A stretch of DNA of 64,000 nt from Dyadobacter sp. (GTDB lineage Bacteria > Bacteroidota > Bacteroidia > Cytophagales > Spirosomataceae), in NCBI RefSeq assembly GCF_017744695.1, contig NZ_JAGIAS010000004.1:455303-519302 (forward strand). Direction: 5' to 3'. The notes beneath the pieces are model-generated. The model made no database searches, had not been told where the DNA came from, and was given only the letters and a program-made list of their open reading frames with translations. Position 1 is the stretch's first letter; each line of letters opens with the position of its first letter. Made by a program: the position numbers and the translations under genes. Of the stretch, positions 43,357 to 51,723 are shown one piece after another.

Positions 43357-43686
43357 TCAAATTCCGGTTATTTCTACCAAATCGTTCGTTTCCAGCAAAG
43401 TCAGCGCCGACGCCAAATTTGCACCCAAAATTTCTTTCAATCTATTTTTGGACGTGTTTCCACAAGTGAGCCAGATTACTTTCGGCGGGCTGCCAAAACG
43501 GTTAAGTAGCGAAATGAAGTCGTCATCCTTTGTGATCACAACAGCATTTTTAGTCTTAGAAAATGCAAAAATCTCTTCATCCTCTGCATGACGGAGGTCG
43601 AGAAATTGAGCCGAAAAACATGGAATTGCAAAAGTTTCGCTAATCCAGACAGCAGCCGGAGGCAGGTGTGCGTCCAATATGATCAT
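43357..43686 (-). CDS. DUF5615 family PIN-like toxin
   Basis: This 109-residue PIN-fold protein starts MIILDAHLPPAAVWISETF, where the first aspartate begins the active site; RHAEDEEIFAFSKTKNAVVITKDDDFISLLNRFGSPPKVIWLTCGNTS carries the other conserved acids (T-K-D-D-D-F). It belongs to the DUF5615 PIN-like family, usually paired with a DUF433 antitoxin. Its ATG overlaps the antitoxin stop by one base (TGATG). Confidence 0.88.
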   Translation of the reverse strand: MIILDAHLPPAAVWISETFAIPCFSAQFLDLRHAEDEEIFAFSKTKNAVVITKDDDFISLLNRFGSPPKVIWLTCGNTSKNRLKEILGANLASALTLLETNDLVEITGI

Positions 43687-43940
43687 CAGGCCGCTTGCAG
43701 AACGGGGTGGTTTAGTTTGGCCGCTGCGTAGAGCAGACAGGCCGTAATATCTTCCGGTTCTAAATCCGGCAGCTCTTCTGTAACAATTTGTTCGGGAGTA
43801 ATTCCAGCAGCGAGTAGCTCAATGACATCGGTCACACGGATACGCATATTGCGAATGCAAGGCTTGCCCCCGCATTGTTTCGGATTGAATGTTATACGTT
43901 CCAGAAGTTGCATGTTCATCTGCATTTTGTCGATGTTCAA
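43686..43940 (-). CDS. DUF433 family antitoxin
   Basis: The protein has 84 residues: LLERITFNPKQCGGKPCIRNMRIRVTDVIELLAAGITPEQIVTEELPDLEPEDITACLLYAA is the DUF433 domain, a small winged-helix-like DNA-binding fold used by antitoxins of DUF5615 toxins. The upstream reading MNIDKMQMNM includes alternative ATGs; the conserved part begins at QLLERI. Antitoxin precedes toxin, the opposite order to the RelE pair at 2492-2958. Confidence 0.9.
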   Translation of the reverse strand: MNIDKMQMNMQLLERITFNPKQCGGKPCIRNMRIRVTDVIELLAAGITPEQIVTEELPDLEPEDITACLLYAAAKLNHPVLQAA

Positions 43941-44112
43941 ATCAAATTTAGGTGATTTTAATAACTATCTCAATCCCTTTTCCGGTTCGGGAACTCCTTA
44001 AAAAGTTCCCTTTACCTTTCCTTCAAACCCACTTTCCGGAAATATTAAACACAGTTTTCGGGAAAAACGGGTGATTTTCTAAAAAATATCCAAATTTTCG
44101 CCTCGTCTGCTA

Positions 44113-44143
44113 TTGGTACTGACCAAATTATCTCCTACTTTTG
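44113..44143 (+). promoter_or_regulatory. Promoter of the atpD-atpC operon
   Basis: TTG at 44113-44115 and TACTTTTG at 44136-44143 are 20 bases apart, matching TTG-N19-TAnnTTTG. The atpD ATG is 42 bases further down. Confidence 0.75.
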
Positions 44144-44185
44144 CGGTCTGAAAAAAACCTCATCCGAGATAATCAAAATTATATA

Positions 44186-45700
44186 ATGGCAAACGCAGCA
44201 AACGTAGGAAAAATTACGCAGGTAATTGGCCCGGTTGTAGACGTATCATTTGAGGACAGCGGACGTATCCCTGCGATCCTTGATGCGTTGGAAGTCATCA
44301 AACCAAACGGTCAGAAAGTAGTTCTTGAGTGCCAGCAGCACCTGGGCGAAGACCGTATCCGTACTATCGCGATGGACAGTACTGAAGGTATGCAACGCGG
44401 CATGGAGGTTACTCCGCTCGGGGCGCCTATCAAAATGCCTATCGGCGAAGGTATCAAAGGACGTCTGTTCAACGTAATCGGTGAAGCGATCGACGGTCTT
44501 ACTCCGTTGGATTCTTCAAACGGTATCTCTATCCACCGCGCAGCTCCGAAATTCGAAGAGCTGGCAACGGCTACCGAAGTACTTTTCACAGGTATCAAGG
44601 TAATCGACCTTCTTGCTCCTTATGTAAAAGGTGGTAAGATCGGTTTGTTCGGTGGTGCGGGTGTAGGTAAAACCGTATTGATCCAGGAGCTGATCAACAA
44701 CATCGCGAAAGCTTATGCCGGTCTTTCGGTATTCGCCGGTGTGGGTGAGCGTACACGTGAAGGCAATGACCTGATGCGTGAGATGATCGAAGCGGGTATC
44801 ATCAAATACGGCGAGGATTTCAAGCACAGCATGGAAGAAGGCGGCTGGGATATCTCCAAAGTTGATTACAATACACTGAAAGATTCGCAGGCAACATTCG
44901 TTTTCGGCCAGATGAACGAACCTCCTGGCGCACGTGCACGTGTGGCTTTGTCAGGTTTGACCATGGCTGAGTATTTCCGCGACGGAGATGGCGAAGGTCA
45001 GGGCCGCGATATCCTTTTCTTTATCGATAACATTTTCCGTTTCACCCAGGCAGGTTCAGAGGTATCCGCTCTTTTGGGACGTATGCCATCTGCGGTAGGT
45101 TACCAGCCTACGCTTGCTACTGAAATGGGCCAGATGCAGGAGCGTATCACATCTACAAAACGTGGTTCAATCACTTCCGTGCAGGCGGTTTACGTACCTG
45201 CGGATGACTTGACTGACCCGGCTCCGGCAACAACATTTGCTCACTTGGATGCTACGACCGTATTGAGCCGTAAAGTATCTGAGAAAGGTATCTACCCTGC
45301 TGTGGACCCGCTTGACTCCGCTTCACGTATTTTGAATGCAGAAACATTGGGTGCAGCTCACTACGACTGCGCACAACGTGTGAAAAACATTCTTCAGCGT
45401 TACAAAGAATTGCAGGATATCATCGCGATCCTTGGTATGGAAGAACTTTCCGAAGAGGACAAACTGGTCGTATCACGTGCACGTCGCGTAGAACGTTTCC
45501 TTTCGCAGCCATTCTTCGTTGCTGAGCAGTTCACAGGTTTGAAAGGTGTATTGGTAGATATTAATGATACTATCAAAGGCTTCAACCTGATCATGGATGG
45601 TGCTTATGACCACCTTCCTGAAATGGCCTTCAACCTCGTTGGAACCATCGAAGACGCTCAGGCAAAAGGAGAAAAAATGCTGGCGGAAGCCGCAAGGTAA
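44186..45700 (+). CDS. atpD: F1Fo ATP synthase subunit beta
   Basis: The protein has 504 residues from ATG 44186 (MANAANVGKITQVIGPVVDVSF). It is the catalytic F1 subunit; Walker A is GLFGGAGVGKTVLIQELINN, Walker B and the catalytic region are RDILFFIDNIFRFTQAGSEVSALLGRMPSAVGYQPTLATEMG, and ITSTKRGSITSVQAVYVPADDLTDPAPATTFAHLDATTVL is the DELSEED-preceding block. An in-frame upstream start (44141) is less likely because of its codons and the promoter position. Downstream comes a word-repeat hairpin, then atpC. The other F1Fo genes are not here. Confidence 0.97.
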   Translation: MANAANVGKITQVIGPVVDVSFEDSGRIPAILDALEVIKPNGQKVVLECQQHLGEDRIRTIAMDSTEGMQRGMEVTPLGAPIKMPIGEGIKGRLFNVIGEAIDGLTPLDSSNGISIHRAAPKFEELATATEVLFTGIKVIDLLAPYVKGGKIGLFGGAGVGKTVLIQELINNIAKAYAGLSVFAGVGERTREGNDLMREMIEAGIIKYGEDFKHSMEEGGWDISKVDYNTLKDSQATFVFGQMNEPPGARARVALSGLTMAEYFRDGDGEGQGRDILFFIDNIFRFTQAGSEVSALLGRMPSAVGYQPTLATEMGQMQERITSTKRGSITSVQAVYVPADDLTDPAPATTFAHLDATTVLSRKVSEKGIYPAVDPLDSASRILNAETLGAAHYDCAQRVKNILQRYKELQDIIAILGMEELSEEDKLVVSRARRVERFLSQPFFVAEQFTGLKGVLVDINDTIKGFNLIMDGAYDHLPEMAFNLVGTIEDAQAKGEKMLAEAAR

Positions 45701-45703
45701 GTT

Positions 45704-45783
45704 ATGGAGTTCATGAGTTCAGAGTCTATGAGTTGTATACAACTTATGAACTTTAAACTCATAGACTTATAAACTCATAGACT
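45704..45783. repeat. Word-repeat hairpin (ATGAGTT words) between atpD and atpC
   Basis: The left side has ATGGAGTTC, ATGAGTTC and CTATGAGTT; after the central palindrome GTATAC the right side has AACTTATGAAC, AACTCATAGAC and again AACTCATAGAC. The words pair across the centre to form a long imperfect stem. It lies inside the atpDC transcript, so it may affect the ratio of the two subunits. Confidence 0.75.
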
Positions 45784-45786
45784 ATT

Positions 45787-46029
45787 ATGCATTTAGAAAT
45801 CATTACCCCAGATAAAAAGGTGTTTGCCGGCGAGGCGAATGCTGTAACATTACCGGGTACCGAAGGACAGTTTCAGGTTCTGAACCGTCACGCGCCGCTG
45901 GTCAGCACGCTGGGCAAAGGTGATGTGGTAGTCGATACCGGCGCTGCAAAGCAAAACTTCGTCATTGACGGTGGTGTTGTGGAAGTGCTGAATAACAAAG
46001 TATTGGTTCTCGCCGAAGCAGTTCTTTAA
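45787..46029 (+). CDS. atpC: F1Fo ATP synthase subunit epsilon, short form
   Basis: The protein has 80 residues (MHLEIITPDKKVFAGEANAVTLPG). It forms only the N-terminal beta sandwich of epsilon (TPDKKVFAGEANAVTLPGTEGQFQVLNRHAPLVSTLGKGDV...) without the C-terminal helical hairpin that inhibits ATP hydrolysis in many bacteria. Short epsilon subunits are known in Bacteroidota. It is followed by a strong terminator. Confidence 0.93.
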   Translation: MHLEIITPDKKVFAGEANAVTLPGTEGQFQVLNRHAPLVSTLGKGDVVVDTGAAKQNFVIDGGVVEVLNNKVLVLAEAVL

Positions 46030-46045
46030 GAATATACATTTAATG

Positions 46046-46090
46046 CAAAAACGCGGATGCTGTGAAAACGGCATCCGCGTTTTTTGTTTT
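46046..46090 (+). terminator. Terminator of the atpDC operon
   Basis: ACGCGGATGC pairs perfectly with GCATCCGCGT around a 10-base loop and is followed by a T run. Confidence 0.93.
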
Positions 46091-46188
46091 ATGCCTATTG
46101 ATATTCAGGTGGTGTCGTTTGCACATTAGGTTAAGTTCGTTCGTATTTTAATCCTTATCTTTAAACATGAACAAACCGCGCGCTGACT

Positions 46189-46392
46189 ATGAAATTCGTT
46201 TTAAAAGAAGGGCAAATGCTTGAAGATGTTTTCCCAACAGCCGCCCGGGCAAAGATTTTCCCGGCTACCGGATCGACTGAAAAAAGTAAAAAGCTTGACG
46301 CTCGAAAATTCCTTGGAGTAATAAAAATAACCGAAGATGCTCTGGCGATCCAGAGACGAATGCGTGATGAATGGGACGAAGATTCTGATTGA
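46189..46392 (+). CDS. Antitoxin-like protein upstream of a PIN toxin
   Basis: This 67-residue charged protein (MKFVLKEGQMLEDVFPTAARAKIFPATGSTEKSKKLDARKFLGVIKITEDALAIQRRMRDEWDEDSD) has an acidic, helix-forming C-terminus. Its stop overlaps the start of the PIN-domain gene by 26 bases, the arrangement expected for an antitoxin-toxin pair. The family was not recognised; the role is inferred from position. Confidence 0.65.
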   Translation: MKFVLKEGQMLEDVFPTAARAKIFPATGSTEKSKKLDARKFLGVIKITEDALAIQRRMRDEWDEDSD

Positions 46393-46738
46393 CACAAATA
46401 TTGCGATTAATCTATTTAAAGGAGATTCTCGCCTGGCAAATTTATTGCAGGATCGAGAAGCGAAACTTTCCTTTATTGTTGAATTGGAATTGATGGGATA
46501 TCGACATATTACCATCGAAGAAGAAGCTTGGATGGAAATTTTTCTTGATCAATGCTCCATTATTGGAATTAATTCTGGAATCAAGGAAATTACAACTTAT
46601 GTAAGGCGGCAGTACAACCTCAAACTCCCCGACGCGATTATCGCTGCCACATCCATTTTCCTGGGCGTCCCACTACTCTCAACGGATGATCATTTTGATA
46701 GAGTTAAAGAGTTAATTTTCATCTTCTATCAGCCCTAG
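46367..46738 (+). CDS. PIN-domain (VapC-like) ribonuclease toxin
   Basis: The protein has 123 residues from ATG 46367 (MNGTKILIDTNIAINLFKGD). The acidic residues of the PIN active site are visible: DTN near the N-terminus, VELELMGY (Glu), KLPDAIIAATSIFLGVPLLSTDDHFDRV (two Asp). PIN toxins cut tRNA or rRNA when their antitoxin is lost. The 3' end overlaps the convergent pirin-like gene by 20 bases. Confidence 0.88.
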   Translation: MNGTKILIDTNIAINLFKGDSRLANLLQDREAKLSFIVELELMGYRHITIEEEAWMEIFLDQCSIIGINSGIKEITTYVRRQYNLKLPDAIIAATSIFLGVPLLSTDDHFDRVKELIFIFYQP

Positions 46739-47435
46739 TCTCCAAATCAACCACCAGTAAAATCGCCCCATTCGACAACGCTTCGAACTCTACCGCTTCC
46801 GCATTACTCAGCGCCAACCCATCCCGCCGTTCCAAGAGCCGGTTTTGTACCTCGAATGCCCCTTCGATCACGAATATGAATGCGCTATGATCGGCGTTCA
46901 AGCTGTTGAAAATGCCTTCTTCCCGGCCGTCGTATTGACCGATAAACAGATGGGCGGAGCTTCCGTCATAGCCCCGGACCGGAAGAAGTACATTTTTTTC
47001 ACTTAGACCAAATTGACTGGTGATGCCGAATGACATCGGGGTGCTTAAAAATTCACCGCCCGCGACCCTGATCTGCAAATAGTTGATCGCCTCGTCGGGA
47101 TACGGATTAGTAATGGTATAATGCTTGTCCGGCGACGCGAGGAGGAACAACGCCTCGCCGGAATTGATAAATCGGGGTTCCCTACCCTTTTCCTCGACCT
47201 CGATCGCCCCTACCACCGGCAACAAAATGATCTGACAAGACCGCTCCACCCGCAACTCGTAGCTGCATTCCGGCATCAACGTCTCATCATTCAGGACTTG
47301 CAATGTTCCGAATGCCTCGCGGTCGGCAGCAAGGTATTCCTCAAAATTGAAGGTCCTGAAACTCCGGAAACCATCCGCCAAAAACTGCCCGCGAAGGCTT
47401 TCCAGGTATATATGGGCTTCGGTCGGTGGGAACAT
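46719..47435 (-). CDS. Pirin-like bicupin protein
   Basis: The protein has 238 residues with two cupin-type beta barrels. The first contains VERSCQIILLPVVGAIEVEEKG and INSGEALFLLASPDKHYTITNPYPDEAINYLQIRV; the second contains FIFVIEGAFEVQNRLLERRDGLALSNAEAVEFEALSNGAILLVVDLE, the conserved end of the pirin/quercetinase C-terminal domain. The usual metal-binding histidines of the first cupin are not obvious, so catalysis is uncertain. Confidence 0.8.
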   Translation of the reverse strand: MFPPTEAHIYLESLRGQFLADGFRSFRTFNFEEYLAADREAFGTLQVLNDETLMPECSYELRVERSCQIILLPVVGAIEVEEKGREPRFINSGEALFLLASPDKHYTITNPYPDEAINYLQIRVAGGEFLSTPMSFGITSQFGLSEKNVLLPVRGYDGSSAHLFIGQYDGREEGIFNSLNADHSAFIFVIEGAFEVQNRLLERRDGLALSNAEAVEFEALSNGAILLVVDLETRADRR

Positions 47436-47447
47436 AGGGATGTAATT

Positions 47448-47559
47448 ACTTCGGCTATCGGCCGTCGGCTTGATTATTATGTTAGTAGGCGGCCGGTCGG
47501 CGGTCTACAATTTTACATCAACTCAAAAAGTTCGACTGCCGAAAGCCGACAGCCGAAGT
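47448..47559. repeat. Word-repeat hairpin (TCGGCT words) between pirin-like and dioxygenase genes
   Basis: The left arm (47448-47470) reads ACTTCGGCTATCGGC followed by CGTCGGCT; the right arm (47532-47559) ends CCGACAGCCGAAGT. Both arms are copies of a (T/G)CGGCT word. An inner GTAG...CTAC pair adds a second stem. It lies between two genes on the minus strand. Confidence 0.7.
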
Positions 47560-47562
47560 ACA

Positions 47563-48291
47563 TCACGCACTTACCACAATCGCATGCGTCAGCTCATAGC
47601 CTGCCGAAACGCTGCCGGTAACGGTCGACATTTCAGTGCTTACACCGTCGCCAAATACATTGTCGCGTGCATTGGTCGTATCTGCCTGGCCGTGGCTCGC
47701 GTATACACCCTGTGCAAACACAACCTTGCTGATCTCTTCCGGAAATGCAATTTGCGTCACCAGTAACGATTTCCCGCTCGCATTATATACGTGTACGTGA
47801 ATGTGCACCGCGCGGCCCGAGTACCAACCCGGGTAAATGCTCGTAAATGCCACGAGGCCATTCGCGTCGGTAGTTTGCCGGCCACGAAGGAAGTGCACGC
47901 TGGTGTAATTCGTCGATTGCATTCCAGAGCCGCCGTATTCCGAGTAGTTCCCCGCTGCATCACAATGCCAGATGTCCACCAATGCACCGGAAAGGCCTTC
48001 GCAGCTGTTATTCTTGTTCTGAATCGTGATTTTGACAGTCAGTTTTGTACCCTGGCGATCGGAAGTAATGTCGTTTGAAACCAGACTGGCCGGAGATTTC
48101 GTCGGAAATGGACCTTCCGTTTCGGAGGCCGTCGCGGTACATGTTCCGGAAGTCGAGCCGGAAGTACTACCGGAGGTATCGGTTGAAGTTTCTACCGGGT
48201 CCACAGAGTCATTGGAGCAGCTGATCACGGGTATCATAGCCGCCAGTCCCAATGCCGAAAACCCTCTTTTCAAAAATTCTTTGCGTTCCAT
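47563..48291 (-). CDS. Secreted intradiol ring-cleavage dioxygenase-like lipoprotein
   Basis: The protein has 242 residues. The N-terminus MERKEFLKRGFSALGLAAMIPVISC is a signal ending in a lipobox cysteine, followed by a Ser/Thr/Gly linker. The catalytic domain matches the protocatechuate/catechol intradiol fold: GPFPTKSP, GLSGALVDIWHCDAAGNYSEY (first tyrosine ligand), FTSIYPGWYSGRAVHIHVHV (second tyrosine and both histidine ligands of the ferric iron). Such extracytoplasmic members often act on unknown aromatic substrates. No aromatic catabolic genes are adjacent. Confidence 0.9.
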   Translation of the reverse strand: MERKEFLKRGFSALGLAAMIPVISCSNDSVDPVETSTDTSGSTSGSTSGTCTATASETEGPFPTKSPASLVSNDITSDRQGTKLTVKITIQNKNNSCEGLSGALVDIWHCDAAGNYSEYGGSGMQSTNYTSVHFLRGRQTTDANGLVAFTSIYPGWYSGRAVHIHVHVYNASGKSLLVTQIAFPEEISKVVFAQGVYASHGQADTTNARDNVFGDGVSTEMSTVTGSVSAGYELTHAIVVSA

Positions 48292-48413
48292 AATTGCAGC
48301 AGTTCTGTGAGTTTAAATACATTATCGTATTCGTTTCTCCCTTTGTTGCGGAACAGGCGGAATGTGTCGGTCAACGGCCCGATTTTACCGGTGAATCGGC
48401 GGAATGCTTGAAA

Positions 48414-49109
48414 TCAGGCTTGCTGGTTCTTCCATTTTTCGATGAAATCAACATAGCTGTCACTTACCGGCAGTTCGGCACCCGACAAAAGCTTAACTTT
48501 CTTATTCTGAATAGATTTTACCTGAGAATTGGGCACGATATAGCTCCGGTGAATTCTGCTGAACCCGGTTTCTGGCAAATTTTCCAGAATACCTTTCAGT
48601 GACATGAGCGTCATGACCGGATGACGGGAGTTCTGCAAATGAATTTTAATATAATCCTCCATCCCCTCGATAAACGCAATATCATTCAACGCAATCTTGA
48701 TGGCCTTGTATTCCGAACGGACCACGATAAACTCCTCTTTTTCCTTCGGTTTTTTCAGTGCTAAACGTTCCGCGGCCTTTTGCACAGCCTTTTCGAAACG
48801 TTCGATCGTAATCGGTTTCAAGAGGTAGTCCACCGCTTCGAGCTCGAATCCCTCGTAGGCAAATTTCTTATGGGCAGTCGTAAAAACAACCATAGGTCTG
48901 CTTTTCAGTCCCGCGACCAGATCCAATCCCGATAAATCGGGCATATTGATATCGATAAAAAGCAGATCGACCGCATTCGCATTCAGAAACCGCCCGCCCT
49001 CGATCGCGTCGTCGAACGACCCGACTAATTCAAGCACCGGAAATGCGGCAATGTATTTTTCGAGCACGCTTAACGCCAGCGGCTCATCGTCAATGATCAC
49101 GCATTTCAT
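48414..49109 (-). CDS. LytTR-type response regulator
   Basis: The protein has 231 residues. The receiver domain has IDDEP at the N-terminus, phosphoacceptor DLLFIDINMPDLSG (Asp53), the switch threonine in VVFTTAHKKFA and the lysine in YLLKPITIERF. The C-terminal LytTR domain (about 135-231) has IAFIEGMEDYIKIHL and FSRIHRSYIVPNSQV. Its ATG overlaps the histidine kinase stop (ATGA), so it is the partner of that kinase. It controls transcription of targets not identified here. Confidence 0.94.
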   Translation of the reverse strand: MKCVIIDDEPLALSVLEKYIAAFPVLELVGSFDDAIEGGRFLNANAVDLLFIDINMPDLSGLDLVAGLKSRPMVVFTTAHKKFAYEGFELEAVDYLLKPITIERFEKAVQKAAERLALKKPKEKEEFIVVRSEYKAIKIALNDIAFIEGMEDYIKIHLQNSRHPVMTLMSLKGILENLPETGFSRIHRSYIVPNSQVKSIQNKKVKLLSGAELPVSDSYVDFIEKWKNQQA

Positions 49110-50224
49110 CGTCCCGAAAGTTTTAGATTCACTGTAAAAACCTCCCCGTCATTACGTATATCGAGGTTGTACAATCCGCTATAAAGCAAATCCAATCGTT
49201 TTTGGGTATTCATAATGCCTACCCCTTTGCGCTCCTCATCTTTGTTCCGTTCGATAATCCGGTTCTGGCAAAAAAACTGAATATCACTTCCGATTACCTC
49301 CACCGCTACGCGTATCACCGATTCGCGATGATTGCTCACACCGTATTTAAATGCATTCTCTACAAAAGTCATCAGGATCAGCGGGGCGATCTTAATGCCT
49401 TCCGGCTGGCCTTTCACCTCAAAATCCAGGCTGGTTTTGGCATTCAACCGCAATTTTTGCAAGTCCACATAGTTTTCCAGGCAGGCAAGCTCATCTCCCA
49501 GCGGGACGTAATTTTCGGTCGCCTCCTCCGTAATGTATCGCATCATTTGCGACAATTTCAGAATGCTCGGCGCGGTATGTGCGCTGCTGCCGACGGCCAG
49601 GGCGTAAATATTGTTAAGGGTATTGAACAGAAAATGCGGGTTGATCTGCGCTTTGAAAAACGAAAGCTCGGCATGCGCCTTTTCCGCTTCGGAAAGGATT
49701 GCCCTCCGCTCCGACTGCCGCCATTCGCGCGAAATCCGGATCGCCATCGCTATCGCCCAAACAACAATGAAAAGCGTCAAGCTCACGAAATCGACAGCCC
49801 TTCCCTGTGTACGCCGCGGCATCGGGCGGAACTCATGACCCGGTGGCGGCCCGGGCGGCCTCGCCTCCCCGTATCCATCCCGCGGCGGTTCGTATATTAC
49901 TTCCCTACCCTGTTGCTCCTGCTGAAACTTCCTGAATATGAGCTTTTCGAAGGGTTGTAAAAAATAAATCAGTATGAATAACCCGACGAATATGCCACCG
50001 TAAGCTACATAATGCTGTTTCAGATACAGTCTGGGGATCAATACCAGTAAGTTTCCATAAAACAACGCTGCATATACCAGAAAGAACAGCCAGAACCACC
50101 CCGATTGCAGCACCTGCACCGGAAAGTCGGCGCGGGGTGCATGCGAAACAATGGTGAGCGGCAAGCTCATGAACAATACCCACCCCAGCAAGTGAATGAT
50201 CCAAAGGTTCTTAACCTTAAACAT
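49106..50224 (-). CDS. LytS/YehU-type sensor histidine kinase
   Basis: The protein has 372 residues from ATG 50224 (MFKVKNLWIIHLLGWVLFMS). Four hydrophobic segments precede a proline-rich loop (ARPPGPPPGHEFRP), then a HisKA_7TM/His_kinase-type core: FFKAQINPHFLFNTLNNIYAL (phospho-His197), ILMTFVENAFKYGVSNH (N box) and GVGIMNTQKRLDLLY (G box). The in-frame stretch farther upstream (to 51130) is only the antisense of the permease gene and is not part of the protein. It forms an ATGA-coupled pair with the response regulator. Confidence 0.93.
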   Translation of the reverse strand: MFKVKNLWIIHLLGWVLFMSLPLTIVSHAPRADFPVQVLQSGWFWLFFLVYAALFYGNLLVLIPRLYLKQHYVAYGGIFVGLFILIYFLQPFEKLIFRKFQQEQQGREVIYEPPRDGYGEARPPGPPPGHEFRPMPRRTQGRAVDFVSLTLFIVVWAIAMAIRISREWRQSERRAILSEAEKAHAELSFFKAQINPHFLFNTLNNIYALAVGSSAHTAPSILKLSQMMRYITEEATENYVPLGDELACLENYVDLQKLRLNAKTSLDFEVKGQPEGIKIAPLILMTFVENAFKYGVSNHRESVIRVAVEVIGSDIQFFCQNRIIERNKDEERKGVGIMNTQKRLDLLYSGLYNLDIRNDGEVFTVNLKLSGR

Positions 50225-50329
50225 GGCGGTGTGACAGGATTGGCGGTTACCCGTGTATTTGATGGCGAAGATAGGAGTTACATTCAGAAAAAGTTTCCTA
50301 TTTTCGAAAAGCACATTTTCACTCCCCCA

Positions 50330-51664
50330 ATGCAGCAACCTTCTACCCGAAACGAACTTTTCAAGATCCTGGGCGTCGGATTTGGCGTCGCGGTGACTGT
50401 CGGCGGCACCATCGGCACCGGTATTCTCCGGAAGCCCGGCCCTATCGCCGCCCAGCTGGGCGATCCGGGGCTGATCATGGCGCTGTGGGTCGGTGTAAGC
50501 CTTTACGCGTTTCTTGGAACATTGTGTACGATCGAGCTCGGCACGTCGGTCCCGCGGGCGGGCGCATGGTACGTGTATGCGCAGCGCGCGTTCGGAAACT
50601 ATGCGGGCTTTGTGGTCGGGATCAACAGCTGGCTCGGCACCTGTTCCGCATTGGGCTTCGGGGTATACACGATGAGTGAGTACCTGGCGTTGCTGATGCC
50701 GTCGCTCGCCGGCTACGAATCGTACGTAGCTGCCGCTATCCTGCTCGCGCTCACCGTCATTCACTGGATCGGGCTGGCATTGGCGAGTAGCTTTCAGAAC
50801 GTTATGAGTCTGCTGAAAGGTATCGGGCTTTTCGCATTCGTAGCAGTTTGCTATTTGTATGGCAATGAAGTTACGGCAACAGAAGCCCAGGTAACAACCA
50901 GCAAAATCATCGAAACAGGCTCCTGGATAGCCCCCGTGGTTTTCTCCCTGCAAGCGATATTTTATACCTATGATGGCTGGCATACTGCGGCCTATTTCTC
51001 CGAAGAAGATCGTGATCCTTCCAAAAATCTGCCCAAATCGATGATCGGAGGTGTTTTGGTGATCATCGCCATTTACCTGCTTTGCAACCTGGCGATCCTC
51101 CACGTACTGCCGATGGACAGGCTCGCACAATCGAAACTGGCGGCGGCCGACGCGATTACATTGATTTTCGGCGCAGGCTCCGGCAAGATCGTAACCTTGT
51201 TCCTGATGATCTCAATTCTCGGCATCGTCAATGCACAGTTATTGTTCAACCCCCGTGTGCTTTACTCGATGAGCCGCGACGGGCTGTTTCTCCGATCAGG
51301 GGTTACCGTAAACCAGGGTGGTACACCGGCGGTGGCAATGCTGATCACTTCGGCCGTTGCTATCACATTGATTCTCATTGGAAAAGACGCTACCGAAAAG
51401 CTATCCGACATTGCAACATTCTTTTTTGTACTGGGTTATACCTCGGGATTTGCATCGCTTTTGGCACTGCGAAAAAAGGAACCCCATTTGCCAAGGCCAT
51501 GGAAAGTCCCCGCCTACCCTTTTTTGCCCATATTAATGCTGATTCTATCTATCGCATTTCTCGTCGGTGCCATTGTTCAGGACCTTCCGAGCAGCCAGTA
51601 TGCGCTGCTGTTCCTTGTGATAAGCTATCCCGTCTATTTGCTGGTCAGTAAGCTGAATCAGTAG
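50330..51664 (+). CDS. APC family amino acid permease
   Basis: The protein has 444 residues from ATG 50330 (MQQPSTRNELFKILGVGFG) with about twelve membrane segments. The first carries GVAVTVGGTIGTGILRKPGPIA, the G-G-x-IGTGI loop that binds the substrate carboxyl and amino groups in APC transporters; YDGWHTAAYFSEEDRDPSKNLPKSM follows helix 6-7. It most resembles the LAT-like branch. It is divergent from the histidine kinase with 105 bases between, so joint regulation is possible. The substrate is unknown. Confidence 0.92.
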   Translation: MQQPSTRNELFKILGVGFGVAVTVGGTIGTGILRKPGPIAAQLGDPGLIMALWVGVSLYAFLGTLCTIELGTSVPRAGAWYVYAQRAFGNYAGFVVGINSWLGTCSALGFGVYTMSEYLALLMPSLAGYESYVAAAILLALTVIHWIGLALASSFQNVMSLLKGIGLFAFVAVCYLYGNEVTATEAQVTTSKIIETGSWIAPVVFSLQAIFYTYDGWHTAAYFSEEDRDPSKNLPKSMIGGVLVIIAIYLLCNLAILHVLPMDRLAQSKLAAADAITLIFGAGSGKIVTLFLMISILGIVNAQLLFNPRVLYSMSRDGLFLRSGVTVNQGGTPAVAMLITSAVAITLILIGKDATEKLSDIATFFFVLGYTSGFASLLALRKKEPHLPRPWKVPAYPFLPILMLILSIAFLVGAIVQDLPSSQYALLFLVISYPVYLLVSKLNQ

Positions 51665-51723
51665 AATTATTTTGCAAGTTTATTTTAGGTAAATTGCATA
51701 TATAACAAATCTTGATCAACAAC

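Noticed and set aside
50225..51130. A long minus-strand extension of the histidine kinase frame (to 674 residues)
   Set aside because: It is the antisense of the APC permease gene; the translation is low-complexity and basic, and the kinase has a good membrane start at ATG 50224.
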